A stretch of 64,000 bases of DNA, from NCBI RefSeq assembly GCF_900142925.1, contig NZ_FRCN01000007.1:186001-250000 (forward strand), written 5' to 3'. This document shows, piece after piece, positions 51,268-61,399 of this stretch. The notes beneath the pieces are model-generated. The model was not told the origin of the DNA. It saw nothing but the letters and a program-made list of their open reading frames with translations, and searched no databases. This DNA comes from Chitinophaga sp. CF418 (GTDB lineage: Bacteria > Bacteroidota > Bacteroidia > Chitinophagales > Chitinophagaceae). Position 1 is the first letter of the stretch, and each line of letters opens with the position of its first letter. Position numbers and translations under genes: made by a program.

Positions 51268-52170
51268 TTACTGAAAGGACCTTCTGAACTCCACGGGGGA
51301 AAGATTCGTTTTTGTCTTAAATAACTTGCTAAATGACTGTGGATGCTCAAATCCGAGTTGATACGCAATTTCGCTTATAGACAAAGTAGTTGTCGACAAT
51401 TGCTCCTTCGCCTTCTCTATTAATTTCTGATGAATATGCTGCTGCGTATTCAATCCCGTCAGCGTTTTCAGCATACTGCTCAGATAATCTGGAGAAACAT
51501 GCAGTGACTCTGCAATATAGGTAACCGTAGGTAATCCCGTTTCTTTCTCAAAATAAGTTTGCAATACATCCTCCAATTGCCCCAGCAACTGATGATTCGT
51601 CATCCGCCTCGTCAAAAATTGTCGCTGATAGAATCGCTCTGAATAGTTGAATAATGACTCCAGATGTCCAATAATGATATTATGACTGAACTGGTCAATA
51701 TTCCCCCGATACTCCTGTTCAATATTAGCAATGATTTGATTGATCATTACTTCTTCTTTCTCCGACAAGAATAGTGCCTCATTCACTGCATAATCGAAAA
51801 ACTCATACTGCCTGATTTTCTTTGCCAGCGATGTGTTCCACAGGAAATCGGGATGTACCAGCAACATCCATCCCGAAGGCTGCCCTTCTATCGGGCCGTC
51901 CAGTTCAAACCCTACCAGCTGTCCGGGCGCCATAAAGGATAACACCCCTTCATCAAAATCAAAATCCTGCTGTCCATACTTCACTTTTATAAGCCCGGAA
52001 AATCCCTTCTTCAATGCAATCATGTAAAAATCAGGCACCAGCAATTTAGGTCCTTTGGGGATCTCCGTGAGGCTGCTAATATCAATCACGCTGATTAAAG
52101 GATGTAAAGCCCCGGGCAGATCTCTCAGCAGCAGAAACTCAGTGATTGTCTTTACCCTATGTGGTTGCAT
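51268..52170 (-). CDS. AraC-family regulator, paired with an NmrA-like gene
   Basis: 300 residues, paralogous to the AraC protein at 18.5-19.4 kb: both end in LGFEHPQSF plus a basic helix and share the first sensor part. The start codon lies two bases after the stop of the NmrA-like gene, so the two are surely co-transcribed and likely translationally coupled. Direct repeats upstream of the pair may be its operator. Effector unknown. Confidence 0.92.
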   Translation of the reverse strand: MQPHRVKTITEFLLLRDLPGALHPLISVIDISSLTEIPKGPKLLVPDFYMIALKKGFSGLIKVKYGQQDFDFDEGVLSFMAPGQLVGFELDGPIEGQPSGWMLLVHPDFLWNTSLAKKIRQYEFFDYAVNEALFLSEKEEVMINQIIANIEQEYRGNIDQFSHNIIIGHLESLFNYSERFYQRQFLTRRMTNHQLLGQLEDVLQTYFEKETGLPTVTYIAESLHVSPDYLSSMLKTLTGLNTQQHIHQKLIEKAKEQLSTTTLSISEIAYQLGFEHPQSFSKLFKTKTNLSPVEFRRSFQ

Positions 52171-52172
52171 GC

Positions 52173-53090
52173 TTAAATATACTTCTTTGCAAATTCCCTC
52201 GCAAAATCCTTTAGCTTCACTTTCCCTAAAACTGGTTTATGGCGGTCGTACAGGGCCAGTATAGTCCCATCATGAATAGCTGCCTGCATTTTCACCATAC
52301 TGGCTGCCAGGCCCTCCGGCAAACCCGCCATCTTATAGCCCTGTAGCATCTGTTTATCTGAGATCCTGATCCATCTCATCCAGGGTTTACCAATAGCCGC
52401 TCCCAGCATAGCGGCCACTTCATTGCAGGTCAGTTCATCACTTCCCACATATCTTATCTTCACACCGGTAACCGGTGTCTCAAGCTCTTCTACTACTGCT
52501 GCTGCAATATCCTCCGGCGCTACCAGTACAATCCTGTCATTTTCCCCATAATTCCCCATCAGCAAACCTCTTCTTCCCAATAGTGCCCGGATCCCATAAG
52601 CCTGGAAACCCATCACCAGCCCTATCATTCCCTTTCCACGCATCATATCCATCATCTGATAGAAGTTAGTATAAAAAATTGCAGGACGTAATTCGGATAC
52701 ATTCACACCTGCCAGCTGCTTATAGACTTCCGTCATACTATGCCCGGCCACCTCTGCTGCCCATCCGGTCAGAAACACCACTTTCCTGATGCCCGCATGT
52801 TGAATGGCCTGTACATAATTCGCAATGATCTGTCTCATATGTGCATCCTGATCTGCCACCGAAAAATCAAATGGCACCATACAATAGACGGCATCTGCCC
52901 CTTTAAAAGCATCCGTAACAAACTGCGCATCTGTCAGAGAACCGATATTGGCCTTCGCACCTAGTTGCTCAATCTCCACCCGCTTTGCGGGATTACTGCT
53001 AATGACTGTCAGGGAATGGCCATTCTTTATCAACGCTATGCTAAGCGGCTTGCTGATGTTCCCTAAAGAACCTGTAACTACTATTTTCAT
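52173..53090 (-). CDS. NmrA-like NAD(P)-binding protein
   Basis: 305 residues of the atypical SDR/NmrA type: Rossmann motif VTGSLGNISKPL, then VSELRPAIFYTNFYQMM and the cofactor-domain end. It lacks the classical YxxxK pair, so it may be a redox-sensing or quinone oxidoreductase (QOR2-type) protein. First gene of a two-gene unit with AraC. Its promoter element TATCTTTG ends five bases before ATG, so the mRNA may be leaderless. Confidence 0.85.
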   Translation of the reverse strand: MKIVVTGSLGNISKPLSIALIKNGHSLTVISSNPAKRVEIEQLGAKANIGSLTDAQFVTDAFKGADAVYCMVPFDFSVADQDAHMRQIIANYVQAIQHAGIRKVVFLTGWAAEVAGHSMTEVYKQLAGVNVSELRPAIFYTNFYQMMDMMRGKGMIGLVMGFQAYGIRALLGRRGLLMGNYGENDRIVLVAPEDIAAAVVEELETPVTGVKIRYVGSDELTCNEVAAMLGAAIGKPWMRWIRISDKQMLQGYKMAGLPEGLAASMVKMQAAIHDGTILALYDRHKPVLGKVKLKDFAREFAKKYI

Positions 53091-53094
53091 GTTC

Positions 53095-53102
53095 CAAAGA
53101 TA
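53095..53102 (-). promoter_or_regulatory. -7 element of the NmrA/AraC operon
   Basis: TATCTTTG on the minus strand matches TAnnTTTG and ends five bases before the start codon, implying a leaderless or nearly leaderless transcript. Confidence 0.45.
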
Positions 53103-53123
53103 TCCGCACTAACATAGCCGGAC

Positions 53124-53158
53124 GTAATCAAATCCGGGCAGATTGTAGTCAAATCCGG
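53124..53158. promoter_or_regulatory. Tandem direct repeats, candidate AraC operator
   Basis: GTAATCAAATCCGG (53124-53137) and GTAGTCAAATCCGG (53145-53158) are 13/14 identical with a 21-bp period, just upstream of the operon promoter. Two direct half-sites two turns apart are classical for AraC-type activators. Confidence 0.65.
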
Positions 53159-53234
53159 AAGGTGTTGATGTATAGAACATTACTGATCGTTATGTCACGA
53201 GTTCGGATGCAAAGCTTAATGATTAATCGTAATA

Positions 53235-53268
53235 AAAAAGCCAGTACCTGGAGTGGTACTGGCTTTTT
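53235..53268 (-). terminator. Intrinsic terminator of the metalloprotease gene
   Basis: AAAAAGCCAGTACC (53235-53248) pairs with GGTACTGGCTTTTT (53255-53268), 14 bp perfect; it works on the minus strand. Confidence 0.85.
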
Positions 53269-53292
53269 CTGTATGGGGTGCTGTATATGTCT

Positions 53293-56200
53293 TTATTGTT
53301 TAATGATCTTCGTCATATTCACTTCTTTTGCTCCATTCTTAATCCTTATCATATAAACACCTGCAGGCAATGCAGAAATATCAAGTTGCGTTTTAACTGT
53401 GCTCACTTCGCGACGCAATGCCAGGCGGCCGTTCACATCAAATATACTCACCTCTGATTTTCCTTTGAAAGCAGAGAGGTCAATGTTCACGACGTTATTG
53501 GCAGGGTTCGGGAATACAGCCACTTTCGGTACATCGCTGGTAGTAACATCAGTTTCGCGACTGGCAGTACCTAATTGTACCCGTAATGTATAACAAGAGG
53601 TAGCGCTATTGGCTCCATTGTAACCATATACCTGTGCATAATAAGTACCGGCACTAACGGTTCTGCTAATACTTTCACTGGTGGTGCCGCCTGCCTGTGA
53701 AATATTGAGCTGGGTACCTGAGCTGTTCAGCAGTTTCAGGTCGTAATCGCCTGGCAGGGTGCCCAATGTAATAGTAATAGTACCTCTGGTAGTGATCACA
53801 AACTTGTAATGATCAATATCGCCACTTGGGCTGATAAGACCCGTGACATCGGTATTAAATGGTATGGTTGCGGCGCCACTAGTTGTTCCATTGGTTGAGT
53901 TATCCAATGTATTTGCACAACCTGAAACGGTTAAGGTAGTGAATTGTGCAGTAGTATATGTACTGGTACCACCTGAGCAATTTGTTCTTACTCTCCAGTC
54001 ATATAATGTGGCTGATGTTAATCCGCTCAGATTAACAGAGGTAGAAGTGCTTCCGGTTGCGGCATTCGTCCAGGTAGAAGATGAATTAGGTTTATAATCT
54101 ACATCATAACTTGAAGCACCGCTTACGCTTGTCCATGCAACGGTAGCGCCGGTGCTTGTTACAGCTGAACTGGTTAAGCCGGCAGGCGCATTACAAGTTC
54201 CTCCTGTGGTAGTAAATTGTGCTGCTGAATAAGCACTGCTGCCGCTGGCACAATTAGTTCTTACACGGTAATCATAGGTAGTGCCCGTTGTAAGACCTGT
54301 TAAGCCCAGAGAAGTAGCTGTTGTTGCTGTTGCTGCGTTGATCCACGTAGAAGATGAAGTGGCTTTATAATCCACATCATATGATGCAGCGCCGCTTACT
54401 GCTGTCCATCCTATTGTAGCTGATGTAGTGGTGATTGCAGAAGCAGTTAACCCTGCTGGAGAAGCACAGGATGATCCGGATGTGATAGTAAAGTTGGTGT
54501 TGGAAATATCAAAGAAGATGTTTCCTACGGCTTCTACTTTTATTCTAGCTGTAGTAGTTGCTGTATTAGGAATGGTTACAGCCTCACTGCCATCATTTGG
54601 AGTGCTTGCCACTAATGTGCTGAAGGTAGTGCCTCCGTCTGTAGAGATGGATATTTTTACGTTAGCACAACTAACAGGAGATGCTGTGGTACTTGCTACA
54701 TTCCATGTGATGGTTTGTGATGAATTGCCGGCCCATGATACAGCCGTATTCGGAGCAGTCACAGAGAACGGACCTGATGAGTTGGTGACAGTTACTGTCA
54801 TATCCGCAAAATTGGTCTGCCCGATAGTTACGGGCGCCGTAGAGCTATAAGGAGCATTATCCCTTACAGTCAACCGGAAGTGCAAAGTTCTTGAAACGGA
54901 ACTCAATGCTTCCGTATTAGCTCCTGCATCGCCACCTGACAATGGGCCGGATACTAAAGCGCCTGCAAGAATGGTCGCCAGTTTGGGAAAATATCTCGTT
55001 GGTGATGTGCTAGGGGCAAATGATATCCAGTTGGGGCCAGATGCTTTGGTAGCACTAGCTACACTGCTGGTTCCTGTTTGTGATGAGGATGCATTATCAT
55101 TTTGTTCCCAGCAATAAGTCAGCACGTCGCCGGCATTGGCATCAGTAGCTGAACCAGTCAGTGCAAACGGGGTGCTGATAGGAATAGTAAAGTTACCGCC
55201 GGCATTGACAACAGGTGTTGCGTTATTGGCGGATATACTGGTCGTTACGGGACAAGTCTTGCTTGAAAGATTAGTCTGGATTTGTCCAATGGAAGCAGCA
55301 TGATAAATATCGATAGAATGTGGTGCAAGGTCCTGGCTTGTAATACCAGCATAACCCATAATAGTAATACCTGAACCAGGTTCCACATTAACGCCTGTAC
55401 CTTCATTGCTCATAGAGAAAGTATGGTTGGCGCCCAACTGGTGACCTACTTCATGCACTACATAATCGATGTCGAAATTGTCTCCTTGCGGAATATTATC
55501 TGCAGGAGAGGTAAAGCCACTTCCTTTTGAATTATCGGTACAAATACAACCTATACAACCTGCGTTACCACCACCGCCGGATGCACCGAACAGGTGGCCG
55601 ATGTCATAGTTCGCTGCACCGATCACGGAGGTCAATGTGTTTTGTAACTCGCTGTTCCACGCTCCGCCAGCGCCTGTGCTAGCTGCGGAGTATGGATCTG
55701 TTGAAGCATTATAATAGAATACATTGGTAGTTGCCGCGATCAGGTTAAGATGGAGGGCGAGGTCCTTTTCATAAACACCGTTACAACGTGTGAGCGTGGC
55801 ATTGACAGCCGCCAGCACCAATGAAACCTGTGAAGCGCTTGTAGCTCCAAAATAATTGGAGTATTCAGCAGTAACTGATTGCGCCAGACGCATTGTTTTT
55901 GCATCGCCGGTTGATCTGGCATTAGGTAACTGGTTGCCTATACTATTTGCCAATTTTTGTTCTGGTGTAGAACACTTCCATGGTAAAGTCTTCGGCTGTT
56001 TTTTAAATACCGAATAAACTGTGTGGTCAGCGGAATAAGGCTCAATAAATTCATTTTCCTTTCCAGTACGGAAGACCATTGTTTGTATTCCTTGCGGAGA
56101 AATACTCAACTTTAATGTGGCAGATTTGTCGGTAATGCCTTTCCCGGAAAATGCCCTTATTTCCGGAAATTTGGCCTGCAATGCAGGTTCGAAATTCGAA

Positions 56201-56475
56201 GCTTCTATAATTTCGAACTGTTCGATTTGTCCGTCTGCGTTAGGCAGGGAGATAATGGTTGAATGTCCTGACGCATTGCCTACGGTTTTGAATACTTCAC
56301 TCCGCAAGGGGGCGAAATTCAGGTCAAACAATTTGAAGTTAGCGGGAAATGCAAGCCTGGACACGGCTTTGTCGGTAGTGATCCTGGCGCCATCTGCATG
56401 TGGTCTCCAGTAATCCTGTGCAAACGACATTGTACTAAACAACAATGCTGTTGCAAGAAGTAAAACTTTGCTCAT
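53293..56475 (-). CDS. Secreted reprolysin-like metalloprotease with FN3, PPC and T9SS domains
   Basis: 1060 residues. A signal peptide (ending MSFAQ) and a propeptide precede a metzincin catalytic domain with HEVGHQLGANH (His341, His345, His351). Beta-rich linker regions follow, then two near-identical fibronectin type III domains of about 92 residues (CASPAGLTAS and CNAPAGLTSS starts), a bacterial pre-peptidase C-terminal (PPC) domain, and a type A T9SS sorting domain (VAVFPNPANNVVNID, then PAGVYMIRI). It is secreted by the type IX system, with a likely role in protein degradation. Monocistronic. Confidence 0.92.
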   Translation of the reverse strand: MSKVLLLATALLFSTMSFAQDYWRPHADGARITTDKAVSRLAFPANFKLFDLNFAPLRSEVFKTVGNASGHSTIISLPNADGQIEQFEIIEASNFEPALQAKFPEIRAFSGKGITDKSATLKLSISPQGIQTMVFRTGKENEFIEPYSADHTVYSVFKKQPKTLPWKCSTPEQKLANSIGNQLPNARSTGDAKTMRLAQSVTAEYSNYFGATSASQVSLVLAAVNATLTRCNGVYEKDLALHLNLIAATTNVFYYNASTDPYSAASTGAGGAWNSELQNTLTSVIGAANYDIGHLFGASGGGGNAGCIGCICTDNSKGSGFTSPADNIPQGDNFDIDYVVHEVGHQLGANHTFSMSNEGTGVNVEPGSGITIMGYAGITSQDLAPHSIDIYHAASIGQIQTNLSSKTCPVTTSISANNATPVVNAGGNFTIPISTPFALTGSATDANAGDVLTYCWEQNDNASSSQTGTSSVASATKASGPNWISFAPSTSPTRYFPKLATILAGALVSGPLSGGDAGANTEALSSVSRTLHFRLTVRDNAPYSSTAPVTIGQTNFADMTVTVTNSSGPFSVTAPNTAVSWAGNSSQTITWNVASTTASPVSCANVKISISTDGGTTFSTLVASTPNDGSEAVTIPNTATTTARIKVEAVGNIFFDISNTNFTITSGSSCASPAGLTASAITTTSATIGWTAVSGAASYDVDYKATSSSTWINAATATTATSLGLTGLTTGTTYDYRVRTNCASGSSAYSAAQFTTTGGTCNAPAGLTSSAVTSTGATVAWTSVSGASSYDVDYKPNSSSTWTNAATGSTSTSVNLSGLTSATLYDWRVRTNCSGGTSTYTTAQFTTLTVSGCANTLDNSTNGTTSGAATIPFNTDVTGLISPSGDIDHYKFVITTRGTITITLGTLPGDYDLKLLNSSGTQLNISQAGGTTSESISRTVSAGTYYAQVYGYNGANSATSCYTLRVQLGTASRETDVTTSDVPKVAVFPNPANNVVNIDLSAFKGKSEVSIFDVNGRLALRREVSTVKTQLDISALPAGVYMIRIKNGAKEVNMTKIIKQ

Positions 56476-56884
56476 GTTTAATTAGGGTTTAAAGGTGAGA
56501 TATGTTGTCTTTATAAATGTAGTTTAAGTCACTGCGGTCGTAATTATATTGGTAGACAATATCAAAACACTATGGGCTATAAATATTTAACTAATACAGC
56601 TATACGGATGAATAAGTACGCATAAATAGAGATTTCTTATATGGGCTAGCGGTTATTGATGTCAGTCTGTATGAAAAAGCATTAAAAATGGGAATTCCCA
56701 TTATTAATATCGGATAATTCAAGATAATGGCTGAACGAAAAGAGCTCCCGTATCTGGGGTGGGACAGACAACAGGAAGGTTAAGTCTTCTCATAAGGAAG
56801 ATACGTATTTTTGGCCGAAAAATACATTATCTTTTTAAACACTACTATCCGACCATGTTACGTGTGCCGGGATAAGCGTTGGCT
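56476..56884. other. Intergenic region
   Basis: No convincing gene. A small stem, GTATTTTT-GGCCG-AAAAATAC (56805-56825), lies near the 3' end of the M1 peptidase gene and may be its terminator. The promoter of the metalloprotease gene should be here, but no TAnnTTTG match was seen. Confidence 0.4.
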
Positions 56885-59743
56885 TTAGCCTACCTGTATG
56901 TAGAAATGATCTTCATCTACCTCAAAATCATCTTCTCTCATTTGCTTTAAGGTGATTACCTGCCAGTCGGTTGTTGGATAAAGGAAGCCAAACCGGCCGG
57001 GGGCAAGTGTTACTTTTACAGGCATCTTAAACCCGGACACGCCTGCCTGCCAGCGGTATGTCAGTTGTAGATTACTCCCTTTTTCTTTGAAGGATATTTC
57101 CAGCTTCGGCAGGTTGGTGTATTTCAGATACTGGTCAAAGAACCACGTGTAATCCCTTCCCGTGCGTAGAGAGATATAGTTTACCAATTCATCGGAGGAT
57201 AGTGTCTGATAACGGAAATGCTGCTGTATATCCTTTAAGAGCGTAAACCACAGGGTATCGTTATCCAGCATAGAGCGGAACGTATTTAACATCAGGCTTC
57301 CTTTGGTATACATATCGCCAATCTCATAGTGGATGTGATTTACATTGTACACGCCCACTATAGGCTCCCGGTTATTTACCCCATCTTTCTGCTCATTCAG
57401 ATACGCTACGCCCAGGACTTTACCGTCGCGACATTCCATCATAAGACTTTCTGCATAGGTGGCAAATGCCTCGTGTATCCACATATCAGCAATATCTTTA
57501 CAGCTGAGCGCATTCCCCCACCATTCGTGCGCAGATTCATGCCAGAGCAATGGAGTATAGTCCAGGCGCATGCCCTCTTTGATCTTTCCTATGCATACAC
57601 CGCTCTGATGCTCCATAGGGTAGGGGCTTTCCAGCAGTGTGAAACCATCACGTGGGAAGGGATATTTCCCGAAATGTTGTTCAAAACAAGTCAACATTGG
57701 CTTTACCTGCGCAAACATAATCCTGGCGCGTTCCAAATTATAGGGCATCACATAATAGTCCAGTGTCAATGTATCATGGCCGCTGATATAGTCGTCTTTG
57801 AAATGAGCGTATTTACCTATACAAAAGGTAGCGTTATAGTTATTGATTGGGTAAGTTACCAGCCATTCATACCGGGTTTTGTTGGCACCTGCCGGCATTT
57901 TTCGTTGCAAACGACCATTGGATATCTCGGTGAAGCCGTTTGGTATGGTGATCCAGATACGCATGCTGTCGGGTTCATCAGACAAGTGATCTTTGTTGGG
58001 CCACCATAGGCTGGCCCCGGAGCCCTGACATACTACCTGTACCCAGGGGTTGCCTTCCTCGTCCTTGTCCCATAGTACACCCCCGTGCATAGGGATCTTA
58101 AGGTCAGGCACCTGCGGTACGCCATCGTAATACACAGTTATCGTTTCTTCACTGCCGGCAGCCAATGTGACCGGGAACCGGACAAATACGGCATCATCCT
58201 CCCGGATAAACGATAGTGGCTGGTCTCCATACAGGATCTTTTCGAGGCGCATATTGGCGTACAGGTCTATCTGCATCAGGTTGAACGGGGTCACTACTTT
58301 AAAACGGATCTTGTTACTGCCGGCTATGGAACGGGCCTCCAGGTTGATGTCCACATCCAGATGATAAAAACTGACATCATAACACGTACGAAGCGGCGAT
58401 AACATGCCGCGTAGCGTATCTGCCCGGGTAAAACCGTTCTGACGATTAGACACATGTGTCACTTTACCTGAGGGGTGGACGGCTTCCTTCTTAGGTTTTA
58501 CTGTATCCTGCAGTACAGGCAGCAGGATGTTATAATTTCCCCAGAAAGCGGGATCATAGTCATTCCCTATCTCATTGTTCATGGATGATTTGTTGTTACT
58601 AACACCCGTAGCAAAGCGCTGTAAACTATCCTTGTTCACATCGGTGACCAGCAGATAAAAATCACCGGTGAATGGAATATCCTTCATTCCCCGTTTGCTG
58701 CTGTTCAACACCAAATCCCAGTGACGCTGTACGGTATTCAGGTAGGTTTTATTACCGTATTTCTTGTAGGTGATTACCATGGAGATCTTTGTAAAATCGA
58801 AGGAAGCCTTTACGATCTTAGACATGAGCGTATAGCTGATACCACCTTTCTGATGGCGGTTCAGATAGTCAATTCCGGATGGGATTGTCGCCAGCTCACA
58901 TCTTACCAATGCCATGGCAGCTTCGTCAATATATAGCTTTGCCTGTACCAGTGCTTTGCGGCTATCTTCTTTGGGTTGCAGGCTTAGCACCAGCAGATTG
59001 CGGTCGCCTTCGCGGATAGTTTCCTTATAGTCACAGGTGTAATTGTGGAAATTGCGTTCATTCAGTATATTATTCTTTGCGTCAAGGTATTTCAGTAAGT
59101 CTTCGTTCAGGGAGGAGTAAGCCGTATTCATAACATTACCGATCCAGTTATACAACTGCGGGTCTTTACTCCAATCCACCTTCTTTTTACGGCCTTTGAT
59201 AATGCGGATCTGGTCTTTGCGATCCCGACCGGTCTGATATGTTTTGTAGATATCCAGCACTGATTCATTGAAATTGACCGTATCTGCCGCCAGACGGATA
59301 TTTTCCCTGTAAAAGGCCGTCAGTCTCACATCGGCTGTATCATAGTTATCCGGTATACTGCTGATCATCTTCCTCAGGATACCGAAGCCGTCGCGGACAT
59401 TTACCGATACTGCCGGGAGCAGGTAAACAGAAGGCTCCATACGGAGGTCCATATCCTGTAAGTTGGCTTGAGGCAGGGGCATGGTAATAGTCTTATAACC
59501 GATGCAGGAAATCAGGAGCGTGTCCTGCCAGAATTTTTCCGCTATTTTAAAAATGAACTCCCCCGCTGTATTGGCGACGGTACCAATGCTGCCATTTTCC
59601 AACTGGATATTGGCATAAATAACTGGTTGATGACTACCGGCATCGGTTATCCTGCCGGAGAGTGTTATGAATTTTTCCTGGGCAACAGCCTGGTTGCCGG
59701 CCAGCACCAACAATAGTACACAAAGGCGCAAGTAATGTTTCAT
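56885..59743 (-). CDS. M1-family metallopeptidase with N-terminal carboxypeptidase-regulatory-like domain
   Basis: 952 residues. A signal peptide is followed by a carboxypeptidase-D-regulatory-like domain (SGRITDAGSHQPVIYANIQL, residues about 28-110), a long middle region, then an aminopeptidase N-type catalytic domain: substrate motif YPMEHQSG in place of GAMEN, and zinc site HESAH (735-739) with Glu758, 18 residues on. The N-terminal domain is usual in Bacteroidota TonB-linked proteins and may anchor the enzyme. It is probably at the outer membrane or in the periplasm. The neighbouring AraC gene is upstream on the same strand. Confidence 0.92.
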   Translation of the reverse strand: MKHYLRLCVLLLVLAGNQAVAQEKFITLSGRITDAGSHQPVIYANIQLENGSIGTVANTAGEFIFKIAEKFWQDTLLISCIGYKTITMPLPQANLQDMDLRMEPSVYLLPAVSVNVRDGFGILRKMISSIPDNYDTADVRLTAFYRENIRLAADTVNFNESVLDIYKTYQTGRDRKDQIRIIKGRKKKVDWSKDPQLYNWIGNVMNTAYSSLNEDLLKYLDAKNNILNERNFHNYTCDYKETIREGDRNLLVLSLQPKEDSRKALVQAKLYIDEAAMALVRCELATIPSGIDYLNRHQKGGISYTLMSKIVKASFDFTKISMVITYKKYGNKTYLNTVQRHWDLVLNSSKRGMKDIPFTGDFYLLVTDVNKDSLQRFATGVSNNKSSMNNEIGNDYDPAFWGNYNILLPVLQDTVKPKKEAVHPSGKVTHVSNRQNGFTRADTLRGMLSPLRTCYDVSFYHLDVDINLEARSIAGSNKIRFKVVTPFNLMQIDLYANMRLEKILYGDQPLSFIREDDAVFVRFPVTLAAGSEETITVYYDGVPQVPDLKIPMHGGVLWDKDEEGNPWVQVVCQGSGASLWWPNKDHLSDEPDSMRIWITIPNGFTEISNGRLQRKMPAGANKTRYEWLVTYPINNYNATFCIGKYAHFKDDYISGHDTLTLDYYVMPYNLERARIMFAQVKPMLTCFEQHFGKYPFPRDGFTLLESPYPMEHQSGVCIGKIKEGMRLDYTPLLWHESAHEWWGNALSCKDIADMWIHEAFATYAESLMMECRDGKVLGVAYLNEQKDGVNNREPIVGVYNVNHIHYEIGDMYTKGSLMLNTFRSMLDNDTLWFTLLKDIQQHFRYQTLSSDELVNYISLRTGRDYTWFFDQYLKYTNLPKLEISFKEKGSNLQLTYRWQAGVSGFKMPVKVTLAPGRFGFLYPTTDWQVITLKQMREDDFEVDEDHFYIQVG

Positions 59744-59816
59744 CTACTTTTTTCTGGTAAAGCAAGCCATTTCAGGCTGTTATATCTACTCAAATCCGGA
59801 ATTGAATAACATTTCC

Positions 59817-60959
59817 CTATTCATTTTCCGGTTTTGGCTGCTTTTCCAGGTACCGGTTCATATATTCTCTTGGCGACATACCGGTATGGTTCCGGAAGGC
59901 ACGTTGGAAAGTTGCCTGCGAGTTAAAGCCGGCGTCGAAAGCCATGGCCAGAATAGTCATATTATCCTGCTGGAGCTGCCGGATATTTTGCTTAAATGCC
60001 TCCACCCGGTATCCGTTCACAAATTCATTGAAACTTTTTTGCAGGTGTTGGTTCAGTACCAATGAAATGGTTTTCTGGGGCAAGCCGGTATGTTTGGATA
60101 ACATGGCGAGGTTAAGCTCAGGATCCAGGTACAGATGGTCCTGTTCCATTGCTTTCTTCAGTAATGGCTCAGCTTCCTCTACTAACCTGACAGATGGAGG
60201 CGTCACCACTTTCCGTGTAGCCGGAGCTTCCTCCGGAGCCATCAGATAACCTTTTATTCCCAGACAGTAGATCAGGACTACCAGGGGAATATATACCGGG
60301 TACCAGTCCACCGTATTCAGCACCTTATCAGTTAGTGAGGGTATTACATAGGGCACCAGGTAGATAAACCATATAATCTGGAAAACGAGGAAAAGACGGA
60401 TAAACTGACGCATCCATTGGTAGTGGGGATTCTTCTCCGTGCTTACCTCAGCGAGGTACCTGGCCGATAGCCAAAGATATACTGTAATAGAGCCCCAGCG
60501 GGGAATGTCGGCATAAACATTATAGTCGTCAATAAAACGCCCCCAGGAAGTGGGTGCCGGTACTGAGAAGTCTAACAAGGCACCTGTAAAATATATTACA
60601 ATGCTGAGCTGGGGACCGCAATCAATTATCGCCGGTAAAAAATGTATCCCCTGCTTCCGGGTGATCCTGAAGGAGGGATCTATGGTGCTTTTAACATAGA
60701 AATACAACAGTGGGCCAACGGGCATAATAATAACCAGCGGAATGAGATTGCCCAACAGGTTCAGGATGGGATTGTTGGTGAACCAGGGTGATTCAAAGAG
60801 GTATAGGTTAAGGCAAGCCAGCGCGATGAATAGTATGAGCGTACCCAGTAGGCGGTTGGGGCGTGACCGCTTCTTTGAGAAGAAGAGAAGCATGCTCATA
60901 ATAGCGCCTTGTAGAAAGCCCAACAGGATGAGGATGTGAAAAAATTCAGCAAAGGTCAT
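59817..60959 (-). CDS. Membrane-bound AraC-family regulator
   Basis: 380 residues. The first half has about six to seven hydrophobic segments (LILLGFLQGAIMSMLLFF, LGTLILFIALACLNLYLF and others). The C-terminal half is an AraC HTH (LAMLSKHTGLPQKTISLVL, then DAGFNSQATFQRAFRNHTGM). Such fusions are common in Bacteroidota and may sense membrane signals. It may control the M1 peptidase gene 73 bp downstream. Confidence 0.9.
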   Translation of the reverse strand: MTFAEFFHILILLGFLQGAIMSMLLFFSKKRSRPNRLLGTLILFIALACLNLYLFESPWFTNNPILNLLGNLIPLVIIMPVGPLLYFYVKSTIDPSFRITRKQGIHFLPAIIDCGPQLSIVIYFTGALLDFSVPAPTSWGRFIDDYNVYADIPRWGSITVYLWLSARYLAEVSTEKNPHYQWMRQFIRLFLVFQIIWFIYLVPYVIPSLTDKVLNTVDWYPVYIPLVVLIYCLGIKGYLMAPEEAPATRKVVTPPSVRLVEEAEPLLKKAMEQDHLYLDPELNLAMLSKHTGLPQKTISLVLNQHLQKSFNEFVNGYRVEAFKQNIRQLQQDNMTILAMAFDAGFNSQATFQRAFRNHTGMSPREYMNRYLEKQPKPENE

Positions 60960-61008
60960 AACCGCGGATTTGGGGTTTAAAGATAAGTGTTAAAACCCAC
61001 CTATCATT

Positions 61009-61155
61009 TCATTTCCGATTCTTTGGTTTGATATTGCCAAAGTATAAAACATTTGGTGCATCCGAACGTGCAACGGCGATATCGGGCGTTCCGTCTTCAT
61101 TGAAATCGCCAATTGCAAAAGCATGCACAGTGCCCTTTGAATCACCCAAACGAAA
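61009..61155 (-). pseudogene. Remnant of an FG-GAP/VCBS-repeat protein gene
   Basis: A minus-strand frame reads FRLGDSKGTVHAFAIGDFNE, then DGTPDIAVARSDAPNVLYFG before a stop at 61009. This is a clear FG-GAP-type repeat (GDFNxDGxPDIAVA). Upstream the frame loses similarity and no start exists. Extracellular FG-GAP proteins are common in this group, so it is the surviving C-terminal end of a lost gene. Confidence 0.65.
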
Positions 61156-61294
61156 TTGGTTTAAAAGACAATGGTAAAACCAGGAGAAACTTTTCTTAAA
61201 TAGCCTTTAAGCAAATTATAAAGTCTGCCAACTACCGGACTGAAAAACATCGTATTAGCCGCCAATGCTGACAATCCGTTTTATTTATAGTGAA

Positions 61295-61302
61295 TAAATT
61301 TG
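61295..61302 (+). promoter_or_regulatory. -7 element of the AraC gene
   Basis: TAAATTTG matches TAnnTTTG, 98 bp before the start codon. No -33 match. Confidence 0.35.
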
Positions 61303-61399
61303 TAAGGCGACTGTGGTAATAAAGTCTCTATGTACCCTGCTTGAATTGTACATGATAAAGCGTTATATTTAAGGAGGCCAACACCTACGCCAGAAAATC

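Larger units (their letters stand above)
60960..61399. other. Intergenic region with a decayed gene end
   Basis: Contains the FG-GAP remnant at 61009-61155 and the promoter element at 61295. Nothing else is convincing. Confidence 0.4.
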
